Origin: Brevibacterium limosum
GTDB lineage: Bacteria; Actinomycetota; Actinomycetes; Actinomycetales; Brevibacteriaceae
Direction of reading: 5' to 3'
DNA length: 64,000 nucleotides
Assembly (NCBI RefSeq): GCF_011617705.1
Contig: NZ_CP050154.1
Coordinates: 3,906,001 to 3,970,000 of the forward strand
Shown: piece after piece, positions 24,099 through 31,568 of the stretch
Position numbering within the stretch: the stretch's first letter is position 1
How the letters are laid out: each line of letters opens with the position of its first letter
Notes under the pieces: generated by a model
What the model saw: the letters and a program-made list of their open reading frames with translations, nothing else
What the model was told of the DNA's origin: nothing
Database searches by the model: none
Program-made: the position numbers and the translations under genes

Positions 24099-25679
24099 TC
24101 ACCCCTCCTGGATGGGCACTTCGTCCAGCTCCCCGGTCATCTCGTCGCGGGGAACCGCCTCGGCGGAGTCCGGATCCGTCGTCACGCTGTCATCGGCGGG
24201 CATTCCGGTCAGCCTCTCGGGCCGGAGGATCTCGCCGAGCTGGTCACGCTCGAGCAGATCGTGTTCGACGACGAGGTCCGAGATCGATTCGTTCCTCGCC
24301 AGCGCCTCCTTGGCCAGCTTCGCCGCGGCTGCGTAGCCGATGACCGGGGCGAGCGCGGTGATGACGGTGACCGAGCGGTCCACCATGTCCTCGAGCCGAT
24401 CCTCATTGGCCGTGATCCCGGTGACGCAGTTGACGCGGAAGGTCTGGCAGGCGCGCTCTAACCACGTGATCGACTGGAACAGCGAATGGGCGACGATCGG
24501 TTCGAAGGCGTTCAGCTGCAGCTGCCCGGCCTCGACAGCCATCGACACCGTGACGTCGGCTCCGGCCACCGAGTACGCGACCTGGGAGACCGCCTCGGGG
24601 ATGACCGGATTGACCTTGCCGGGCATGATCGACGACCCCGCCTGACGGGCGGGCAGGTTGATCTCCCCGAGGCCGGCCTGCGGTCCCGACGACAGCAGAC
24701 GCAGATCGTTGGCGATCTTCGACAGCTTGAGCGCACTGCGCTTGAGCGCACCCGAGAACGTGATGAAGACCCCCGTGTCCGAGGTCGATTCGACGAGGTC
24801 GCCGGCCGTGACGAGGTCAAGCCCGGTGATCTTGCGCAGATGCTCGATCACCGCTTCCTTGTACCCGACCGGGGCGTTGATCGACGTGCCGATCGCCGTG
24901 GCACCCATGTTCACCTCGCCGAGGAGGGCCACCGCCTCCTCGAGCCGCTGCACGTCCTCACGCAGGGTCACCGCGAAGGCGGTGAACTCCTGGCCGAGCG
25001 TCATCGGCACCGCGTCCTGCAGCTGGGTGCGTCCGACCTTGACGATGTGCGAGAACTCCCGACCTTTCGCCGCGAAGGCATCGGCGAGCAGGGTGAGCTC
25101 GCCCAGCATGTTCTTCAGCGAGAACGCCAGTGCGATCTTGATCGCCGTCGGGTAGGTGTCGTTCGTCGACTGACTGTGGTTCGTGTGGTCGTTCGGGTTG
25201 AGGAAGGCGTAGTCGCCCTTGGGCCGACCGGCGATCTCGAGGGCACGGTTCGTGATGACCTCGTTGGCATTCATGTTCGTCGACGTCCCCGCCCCTCCCT
25301 GGACGACGCCGACGGTGAACTGGTCGTGGAGCTTGCCGGCCTTGATCTCCTCGCAGGCGGAGTCGATGAGGTTCGCCCGCTGCTCGTCGAGGGCCCCGAT
25401 CTCCGCGTTCGCCCTGGCCGCTGCCTGTTTGACGCAGGCGAAAGCGCGGATGAAATCGGGGTAGACGTTGATCGGGCGACGGGTGATCGGGAAGTTCTCG
25501 TTCGCCCGTGCCGTGTGCACACCCCAATAGGCGGTGTCGGGGATCTCCATGCTGCCGATCGAGTCGGTCTCGGTGCGGGTGGGGAGGTTCTGGCTGGTGG
25601 GGGTCTGGTTCGTCGAAGTCGGCGAGTTGAGGGGAAGAGAGGCGGTGTTGGGATCTGCGGAGGCATTCGACTCAGTCAT
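24099..25679 (-). CDS. aspA: aspartate ammonia-lyase
   Basis: Cytoplasmic tetrameric lyase converting L-aspartate to fumarate and ammonia. The aspartase/fumarase signature GSSIMPGKVNPVIPEAVSQV lies near residue 350; other conserved blocks are NMNANEVITNRALE, HTNHSQSTNDTYPTAIKIA and GRTQLQDAVPMTLGQEF. IGSMEIPDTAYWGVHT is the usual N-terminal motif, but here it is preceded by about 45 Ser/Thr/Pro-rich residues, and about 30 acidic residues follow the usual C-terminus. ATG 25679 is the likeliest start, although no strong ribosome site is seen. Fumarase C is excluded by the aspartase-like NMNANEV block, though specificity cannot be certain. Confidence 0.88.
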   Translation of the reverse strand: MTESNASADPNTASLPLNSPTSTNQTPTSQNLPTRTETDSIGSMEIPDTAYWGVHTARANENFPITRRPINVYPDFIRAFACVKQAAARANAEIGALDEQRANLIDSACEEIKAGKLHDQFTVGVVQGGAGTSTNMNANEVITNRALEIAGRPKGDYAFLNPNDHTNHSQSTNDTYPTAIKIALAFSLKNMLGELTLLADAFAAKGREFSHIVKVGRTQLQDAVPMTLGQEFTAFAVTLREDVQRLEEAVALLGEVNMGATAIGTSINAPVGYKEAVIEHLRKITGLDLVTAGDLVESTSDTGVFITFSGALKRSALKLSKIANDLRLLSSGPQAGLGEINLPARQAGSSIMPGKVNPVIPEAVSQVAYSVAGADVTVSMAVEAGQLQLNAFEPIVAHSLFQSITWLERACQTFRVNCVTGITANEDRLEDMVDRSVTVITALAPVIGYAAAAKLAKEALARNESISDLVVEHDLLERDQLGEILRPERLTGMPADDSVTTDPDSAEAVPRDEMTGELDEVPIQEG

Positions 25680-26058
25680 AGTGGTTTCAGGCTGGCACAC
25701 CTGCCGAGAGCTGACAAGACACGCTCACCAGTCAGCGGGAGACGCTTCCTCGATTCAGTCAAGCCCCGGCCTTAGACACCCCCGAGAACCATGTCCCGTT
25801 AGCCCCACAGTTGGATTGGCAATCGCGACAATATGAAGGCATACCCTCCACCGAGAAGATGCTGGAGCAAATCAACTTCGCTGCGCAGAACGGTCCTCTC
25901 GACACGGCCAGATCGTCTCTACTACGTCTGCGAAACGCAGTATCCTTAAGCCACCTGAACTGCACCTGTACGGGCAAACATTCGCCAGAACTTCTACACG
26001 TACTTGGGCAAGGCCGTCAAAGAAGACGTCGAATAACTAAATGCACTAGGAGTAAACC
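25680..26058 (+). pseudogene. decayed coding sequence at the edge of the accessory island
   Basis: GC content drops here. Short gene-like stretches appear in shifting frames: one ends RPDRLYYVCETQYP and stop near 25950, and a second at 25959-26036 reads ANIRQNFYTYLGKAVKEDVE before TAA. No single frame is open and I do not recognise the parent gene. It is most simply the 3' end of a gene broken by frameshifts. The first ~100 bases also hold the start region of aspA, read the other way. Confidence 0.3.
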
Positions 26059-26511
26059 ATGGTAGATCAAATTGCTCACGGTCTTGGCATAGGTCGCGGT
26101 AGCTTGTACGAATTCTCAGATGGCACAGTCGCCTATCGTCCTACTGGTTCACTCCTTCCCGCTTTCCGCGTAAATATCGCTGATGTGTCAGGCTTCTCAA
26201 CCCGTCATGCGACGCCGAGGGATCGCCGGCAGTTAAAGGCAAACAACTTACAACAAGTGCTGACCGTCCATGGGCTCGGAGGCGTGCTTGCTGAAGCAGC
26301 AATGAACTATGGGACTGCAGAGCTGATCCAATCATGGTTCTGGCAAAAGCAAACAGCAATCCACAGCCAACCTCTCCCCTCGCCTGATTCTGCGGAACTC
26401 AGTTACAGCACGGCTGACGAGATAACCAAGCTAAAGGCGCTACTTGACGACGGAGTCATCACACCCCGCGACTTCAAGAAACGCAAGAAGATGCTACTGA
26501 AGAGACGATGA
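26059..26511 (+). CDS. SHOCT domain protein
   Basis: A 150-residue protein. The C-terminal ~30 residues, DEITKLKALLDDGVITPRDF followed by a Lys/Arg tail, are a SHOCT domain, a short helical hairpin found at the ends of many proteins and thought to mediate oligomerisation. The N-terminal 100 residues look like a PH-type beta domain (YEFSDGTVAYRPTGSLLPAF, then VNIADVSGFSTR) that often accompanies SHOCT. No catalytic motif. AGGAG lies 6 bases before the ATG. Codon use is less GC-biased than the flanking core genes, suggesting acquisition. Function unknown. Confidence 0.75.
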   Translation: MVDQIAHGLGIGRGSLYEFSDGTVAYRPTGSLLPAFRVNIADVSGFSTRHATPRDRRQLKANNLQQVLTVHGLGGVLAEAAMNYGTAELIQSWFWQKQTAIHSQPLPSPDSAELSYSTADEITKLKALLDDGVITPRDFKKRKKMLLKRR

Positions 26512-26563
26512 GGCCCAACAAAGAACCTCCTAGACGATTGATCACAAGGGACGAAGGTGCCAA

Positions 26564-27205
26564 TTGAAACGAATGACCCTGCTGGCAATGGCAATATCCG
26601 TGGTTGTCATCACAGGTTGCACGTCTAGCCCAGCTAATGATGCCCCCAGCTCTCCGTCAGAATCGCAATCTCCTCAAGCAAAGAGTTCTCCGTCAGAATC
26701 GCAATCCACGCCGCCCGCAAGCGCAAAAAACAGCAAACCCGCAAAGAAAGCAAACAACGCACCAAAACACACTGTGCAAGCTGGCAAGAACGAAGCGCGG
26801 TTCGGAGAGGCACTCGTCTTTCCAAACAAAATCGCCGTGACCGTTGAGTTTGTCAAGTACTTCGAGATATCGGACGACGGCTACGCAATGGGAGCTGAAC
26901 CTGGCGATGACGCAGGTCTGTTCAAAGTCTCGCTATACAACGGGTCGAATGCCGACTTCGACGGAAGCGTCGCCGGCATATCGGCGATCGACTACGGAAG
27001 CGGCTTGTCTACCGAAATCGTTTTCGATGAAGCCGCTGGAGCTAAAGGCGCAAGCTTTGGCAATGTAAAACCCGGCGAGACTGCGGAGATTCGGGACGGT
27101 CGCATACTCCCAAAGACGCAGCAAGAGATTTCGATTGAAGTGTTCGGAGATTCCCCTGGAACGGATCACCCCCTCGCTAAGGGAACAGTAGTTGACCGCC
27201 CGTAG
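26564..27205 (+). CDS. secreted lipoprotein, DUF4352-like
   Basis: A 213-residue exported lipoprotein. A short signal peptide ends in the lipobox VITGC, so Cys 19 should be lipidated and anchored on the outer face of the membrane. A Ser/Pro/Gln/Lys-rich spacer with repeated SPSESQS (residues ~30-70) follows, then an Ig-like beta domain with FKVSLYNGSNADFDGS, typical of the telomeric-repeat-binding-factor-like DUF4352 group. The TTG at 26564 gives a proper KR n-region and has AAGGTG upstream; the ATG at 26573 is an alternative. Lower GC than flanks. Role unknown. Confidence 0.75.
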   Translation: MKRMTLLAMAISVVVITGCTSSPANDAPSSPSESQSPQAKSSPSESQSTPPASAKNSKPAKKANNAPKHTVQAGKNEARFGEALVFPNKIAVTVEFVKYFEISDDGYAMGAEPGDDAGLFKVSLYNGSNADFDGSVAGISAIDYGSGLSTEIVFDEAAGAKGASFGNVKPGETAEIRDGRILPKTQQEISIEVFGDSPGTDHPLAKGTVVDRP

Positions 27206-27239
27206 GTGAAGCCGCTTCCCTTCCGAAATCATCATTGCG

Positions 27240-27735
27240 CACCCCGATACAGCACCGCGAGTACGCGAGAATTCGGCTTTCGCATTGCCTCACCTTCTGA
27301 GTACGGCCCGCCTCTACTTCACCGGGGGTGCCGCGTGAATTCATCTCCTCGAACGCACGGTCACAATTTCCTCTCTCCTGGCCTGTGCGAGGTGGATCTC
27401 CTGTGAGAGGTGCGCATCAAGGATAATTTGGTCACGTAGCTAACCGAGATCCTCTCTCACCCGCCTCAGGAATCAACGGCGCTTGCACCAGCCAAAATGT
27501 CCGAACGCGCCGAAGAGCAGCAGGTCAATTACTACAATGTCGGGGTTGTTGGTGGCCGTCCGGGTAACGCACTTGGCGCAATAGCAGGAGCCAGCGGCAT
27601 TGAGGGTCTGTCGCACCAAACAAAGGGAAAGCTCACGCTCCACTATATTCTCGTGTTCCCCGGCCAGGCGGCAACGGAATCGAAAGAGTACATTTCTATT
27701 CTCTGGGTGGCGCCGTGCGAAGGAGAAGCGCCTAA
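27240..27735 (+). pseudogene. degenerate DUF2891 gene, paralogue of the intact copy at 28248
   Basis: Aligning by eye with the intact DUF2891 gene downstream, this stretch retains matching blocks in the same order but in different frames: STREFGFRIAS (intact HSNTAFGLRRIL), ARLYFTGGAA then TGA where the intact gene has Trp, HNFLSPGLCEVDLL (intact HDFLSPGLCEADLM), ESTALAPAK (intact ESPALTPVK) and PGQAATESKEYISILW (intact PGLEAAVSDEYVSSHW). At least one nonsense change and one single-base deletion near 27350 break the frame. The 5' half is missing. A seemingly open frame at 27497-27874 is the tail of this relic, not a gene. Confidence 0.75.
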
Positions 27736-27790
27736 GACGGCACTGAGGTGCCTCGTTATTAGGCCCAAACACTTTGACACTTCGACTGCT

Positions 27791-28117
27791 TCACTGATCG
27801 GCGAAGTAGAGAGCCGAGTGGGCCGCGCAGCGGGGGTTGAAGGGGGAAGCGCATTCGGGGCAGCCGTCGGCTGATTTGTACGTCTCGATTGTCAGTTCTG
27901 TCCGACAGTTCCCGCACAGGATGGCGGGCTGGTCGAACTTGTCCTGCGGCCATTGCTGCGCGGGATGATCTGCCGTCTCGGAGTGGCAAAGGTGGCAAGG
28001 ATAGTAGCGGTCGCAGCAGGCGAAGCGGATGGCGATGATATCGAGTTCGATGGCGTAGTGGACGCACCTAGTGTGATCATCGACCGTCGGGCCGAATACT
28101 TCGGGGGTCCGCGTCAT
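27791..28117 (-). CDS. CHY zinc-finger protein
   Basis: A 108-residue zinc-binding protein. It has the CHY-finger order of ligands: TRCVHYAIELDIIAIRFACC, then YYPCHLCH, ILCGNCRTELT, DGCPECASPFNPRCAAH. Six or more Cys/His pairs should hold about three zinc ions. Bacterial stand-alone CHY proteins are common and of unknown function; in eukaryotes the fold occurs in ubiquitin ligases. GAAGGGTGAGC lies before the ATG at 28117. Its 3' end abuts the DUF2891 relic. Confidence 0.88.
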   Translation of the reverse strand: MTRTPEVFGPTVDDHTRCVHYAIELDIIAIRFACCDRYYPCHLCHSETADHPAQQWPQDKFDQPAILCGNCRTELTIETYKSADGCPECASPFNPRCAAHSALYFADQ

Positions 28118-28247
28118 TGCTCACCCTTCCTTCCTGCGCGTCGCGACCGGGGCTAGTCCTTGTCCGATCCAGCCTAACCGTTGCGGTTCGCCACCTGGTC
28201 TGGTGATCATCCCAGTAGAGTGGAAGACCCCGAGCCGATGAGGATCC

Positions 28248-29291
28248 ATGCCGCAGATAGACGATTACGTTCGCCCTTTCGCCGAGGTGGCGCTGAGCAA
28301 CATCACCCGTGAGTATCCGTTCGCCTCCCATCATCTGGCGCGGAGTTTGGCCGACATCGTGCCCGCGGTGGAGAAGCACCCGGCGTTCGCGAACTCCTAT
28401 GACTGGCATTCGAGCGTGCACATGCACTACCTGCTGGTGTCGCTGCTGGAGACCGAGGCGGCCCAGGGCGCTGGTTGGCGCGAACGCGCGATCGACGTTC
28501 TGTCTTCACACCTGAGCGAGGAAAACATGCTCGCCGAGGCTGCCTTCCTCCGTGAGAATCCCTCGTGGGAGCGGCCGTATGGCTGGGCCTGGACGGTCGA
28601 GCTCAACCGAGTGCTCAATGCCAGCGAGGTTTCGGAGTTGCGCGCGTTTGGCGCGAACACTCAAGTGCTCGCGGATACGGTCTTCGACCTTGCATCGACG
28701 TGGCTGCCGAAGGTGGCCGCGCCGGTACGGCATGGAGTGCACTCGAATACCGCGTTTGGGCTGCGCCGAATCCTCCTCGGCGCACGGGCTGCGGACAGAC
28801 ATGATGTTGTCGACGTCATCGCGGGAGCGGCTCGTCGCTTCTTCGCCGAGGATGTCGCGTGGAACTTCACTCAGGAGCGCAGCGGTCACGACTTCCTCTC
28901 CCCCGGCTTGTGCGAGGCCGACCTCATGGCTGAGATCCTCACCGAGGATGAGCTCACGTCATGGCTGCCGGAGTTCCTTTCGGAACTTTCTCCCGAATCG
29001 CCGGCGCTTACTCCCGTGAAAGTCCTCGACCCGACCGACGGTCAGCAGAGCCATCTCTACGGTTTAGGACTATCTGTCGCCTCGTCAGTCATGCGATTGG
29101 CGCCGCAGTTGGAGGCGCTCGCCCAGAAGACAGACCACGACGAGCTCACAGCTCAGGGCAAAGGCATGCTCACGCGAGTCGACTCACTGATGGCTCCGGG
29201 CCTCGAGGCTGCTGTCTCAGACGAGTACGTGTCTTCCCACTGGCTCGCAACCTTTGCATGGGAGGCGCTAGCCTCGAGATTTCATGATTAG
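28248..29291 (+). CDS. DUF2891 family protein
   Basis: A 347-residue soluble protein of the DUF2891 family, which is built from helical hairpins and rich in conserved His/Trp/Asp: HPAFANSYDWHSSVHMHYLL, RPYGWAWTVELNRVL, RHGVHSNTAFGLRRIL and GHDFLSPGLCEADLMAEIL. This resembles an alpha/alpha-barrel of the glycosidase or lanthionine-cyclase type, but no reaction is established. Intact and GC-rich, unlike the decayed copy 500 bases upstream. TAGAGT at about 28214 is a possible -10 box. Ends ~100 bases before the IS1380 transposase. Confidence 0.85.
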   Translation: MPQIDDYVRPFAEVALSNITREYPFASHHLARSLADIVPAVEKHPAFANSYDWHSSVHMHYLLVSLLETEAAQGAGWRERAIDVLSSHLSEENMLAEAAFLRENPSWERPYGWAWTVELNRVLNASEVSELRAFGANTQVLADTVFDLASTWLPKVAAPVRHGVHSNTAFGLRRILLGARAADRHDVVDVIAGAARRFFAEDVAWNFTQERSGHDFLSPGLCEADLMAEILTEDELTSWLPEFLSELSPESPALTPVKVLDPTDGQQSHLYGLGLSVASSVMRLAPQLEALAQKTDHDELTAQGKGMLTRVDSLMAPGLEAAVSDEYVSSHWLATFAWEALASRFHD

Positions 29292-31007
29292 GATCGACCG
29301 GATGGTGGACTGACACAAGAAAAGTGCTCCTGACCAGGGATAATGGTGCTTGCGAAGACAACAAAAACCCATTGGAAAAGGAGCACTCTCAGAGTGAAGC
29401 CTACCCGCACCTATCCTCGCTTGCACATCGATACCGCGCCCAGCAACGCCCTCGGGCAAGCCGGCGGCATGCTGCTCACCGAAACCGTGCACACCAGCGG
29501 GCTCGGCCATCACCTGAAGCAGGCTCTGGCGGCATGGAAGAGACCCTTCGCCATCCACGACCCCGCCAAGATCCTCATCGACATTGCCATCACTTTGGCT
29601 CTCGGCGGTGACACACTCTCCGATAGTTCCGTCCTCCGCGACGAGCCCGATCTCTATGGGCCGGTGGCATCGAACCCGACGATCACTCGCCTCATCCGCA
29701 CTCTCGCCGATGATGCCGACCAAGCCTTGGCCGCGATCAACACCGCTCGGACAGCTGCTCGTGCCCGCGTGTGGGAACTGGCCGGGGCTCAGGCACCGAA
29801 CCATGACAGTGATGCTCGGGCTCCGCTGGTCGTTGATATCGATGCCACCTTGGTCACCGCCCACAGTGAGAAGGAAGAGGCGAAGCCCACGTACAAGAAA
29901 GGGTTTGGATTCCATCCACTGCTGGCGTTCATCGACCACGGACGATCGGGTTGCGGCGAACCCGTTGCCGGGCTGCTGCGACCGGGCAATGCCGGATCGA
30001 ATACCGCTAGCGATCACATTCGGCTGGTCAAGGAAGTTCTCGCTGGTCTTCCCGGCGGCAGGCCGCGTCCGGGTAAATCGGTGCTCATCCGGACCGATAC
30101 CGCCGGTGGCACCCATGGCTTCCTGACTTTCCTCACCAGGAGGCGCCTGTCGTACTCGGTCGGGTGGATGCTGCCGGCAACGATGCCTGATCTCTATCGC
30201 CAACTCATGAAGCTGGACGCGTGGGAGCCGGCCTACGACACCGACGGTCGTCCCCGCGAAGGTGCCGACGTTGCTGAGCTCACCGGAGTCCTCGACCTCA
30301 ACGATTGGCCGGACGGGATGCGAGTCATCGTCCGTCGGGAACGACCCCACCCTGGTGCGCAATTGCGTTTCGATGACGTTGATGGGTACCGGCTGACCGC
30401 GTTCGCGACCAACACTCGCGGTATGCAGTTGGCCGATTTGGAAGTCCGGCACCGCTCCCGGGCACGGTGCGAGGACCGGATCCGCATCGCCAAAGACACC
30501 GGGCTGGCCAATTTCCCCCTCAAAGGCTTCGACCAGAATCGGGTCTGGTTGGCCATCGTCGCTCTCGCCGGGGATCTGCAGGCCTGGAGCGGACTGTTGA
30601 CGTTCGTCGATGACGAGATTCGTCGGTGGGAGCCGAAGAAGCTGCGTATGCACATCTATACAGTGCCAGCGACGATCGCGAGGACGGCCCGTCGGGTGGT
30701 GGTGCATGTGAAAAACACTGCTCGATTCGCGCAAGACATCGTCGCTGGCCTGAACCGACTGCGTTCCTTGCCAGGGCCCGAGCCGGGATAACCATCGTGG
30801 TGTCCGTGTTCGTTCGAGTAGAGGAAACCAGTTGGGGTCGGAGTCCCCGCCCAACCGTGGCGACACACGGTGGCCGCGTCACACCCGAATGGCAAAATCA
30901 GAAACGAATGCGCTCCACAGCGCGAGAATCAAGGCGCGAGCCACACCGTGAAAAATTGAGGCTAGTCTTCACGAATATTCTGTGAGAGTTGGTCAGCAAC
31001 GGCAGCA
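29292..31007 (+). mobile_element. IS1380-family insertion sequence (ends not resolved)
   Basis: Contains the transposase at 29394-30791 with ~100 bases on the left and ~215 bases on the right before the next genes. I looked for terminal inverted repeats and a 4-5 base target duplication and could not fix them; ACTGACAC near 29320 and the reverse complement of GTGTCCGT near 30805 are only weakly similar. The true element is therefore somewhat shorter than the limits given. Confidence 0.6.
29394..30791 (+). CDS. IS1380-family transposase
   Basis: A 465-residue DDE transposase of the IS1380 family. VVDIDATLVTAHSEKEEAKP carries the first catalytic Asp, KSVLIRTDTAGGTHGFLTF the second, and RCEDRIRIAKDTGLANFPLK the catalytic Glu region; the N-terminus LPRLHIDTAP-like and 'GGMLLTE' are usual. 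The GTG at 29394 has AAGGAG 10 bases ahead; a longer frame opens at 29343. The frame is uninterrupted, so the element could be active. It lies just after the DUF2891 gene and before the Vsr gene of the defence cluster. Confidence 0.88.
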   Translation: MKPTRTYPRLHIDTAPSNALGQAGGMLLTETVHTSGLGHHLKQALAAWKRPFAIHDPAKILIDIAITLALGGDTLSDSSVLRDEPDLYGPVASNPTITRLIRTLADDADQALAAINTARTAARARVWELAGAQAPNHDSDARAPLVVDIDATLVTAHSEKEEAKPTYKKGFGFHPLLAFIDHGRSGCGEPVAGLLRPGNAGSNTASDHIRLVKEVLAGLPGGRPRPGKSVLIRTDTAGGTHGFLTFLTRRRLSYSVGWMLPATMPDLYRQLMKLDAWEPAYDTDGRPREGADVAELTGVLDLNDWPDGMRVIVRRERPHPGAQLRFDDVDGYRLTAFATNTRGMQLADLEVRHRSRARCEDRIRIAKDTGLANFPLKGFDQNRVWLAIVALAGDLQAWSGLLTFVDDEIRRWEPKKLRMHIYTVPATIARTARRVVVHVKNTARFAQDIVAGLNRLRSLPGPEPG

Positions 31008-31430
31008 TTATCCAAGTTCCTTCAGTCGTGATCGCCATGCCTCAATGATCGTAGCGACTACTTTTTCTGAATCTTCATGTTCCCAGAAACGCAGGACTAA
31101 CCAGTCTGCCCTTTCAAAATTCCAGTCTGTGTCTCTGTCTCTATCCCAATTCTGCTGAATTTTGAGTTTCCAGAACTTCGAATTAGTCTTGGGCAAGGTG
31201 AAGTGTTCAGGGCACCGATGCCAGAAACAGCCGTCGACAAAGATCACAATTCTCGCACGAGTAAGCACGATATCCGCTCGACGGCGTATTGATTTCACAG
31301 GTGGAAAATCAACACGAAAACGCAATCCCTTTTGGTGCAACGCTGTTCTAATCAGCAGCTCTGGCTTCGTATCCCGCCTCCTATTGGCCTTCATAGTGCG
31401 ACGGGCATGTTCCGACGATGCCCAACTCAT
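31008..31430 (-). CDS. vsr: very short patch repair endonuclease (Vsr)
   Basis: A 140-residue endonuclease of the Vsr family, which nicks 5' of a T in T:G mismatches that arise when 5-methylcytosine deaminates. All family blocks are present: RRDTKPELLIR, FRVDFPPVKSIRRRADIVL with the catalytic Asp (D53), VDGCFWHRCPEHFTLPKTN with zinc Cys/His ligands, and NWDRDRDTDW. It is the last gene of the minus-strand DrmA/DrmB operon (138 bases after DrmB), with the cognate C5 methyltransferase divergent at 44577. Classic role: repair of methylation-induced mutations; within this cluster it may also be an effector nuclease, which is speculation. Confidence 0.92.
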   Translation of the reverse strand: MSWASSEHARRTMKANRRRDTKPELLIRTALHQKGLRFRVDFPPVKSIRRRADIVLTRARIVIFVDGCFWHRCPEHFTLPKTNSKFWKLKIQQNWDRDRDTDWNFERADWLVLRFWEHEDSEKVVATIIEAWRSRLKELG

Positions 31431-31568
31431 CGCAGGTGATACCCCCTTGAATGTGCCCCTCGCCCCTCAGCCATATAGTTCGTCAGGAACATCGGGTCCT
31501 ACCGACAGCGCTGAGAGTGAAGTGGAACTCCAGCAGTTTCGTAGGAATGATCGCGACTGTTCCCAAAT

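Noticed and set aside
27473..27772. 99-codon minus-strand ORF after the CHY gene
   Set aside because: It lies antisense to the DUF2891 relic, and its Cys pairs do not form a recognisable zinc pattern.
27497..27874. 125-codon plus-strand ORF
   Set aside because: It aligns block by block with the 3' part of DUF2891, runs through a frameshift relic and into the antisense of the CHY gene; it is part of a pseudogene.
29268..30866. 532-codon minus-strand ORF opposite the IS1380 transposase
   Set aside because: The plus-strand transposase has all DDE motifs; the antisense frame has none.
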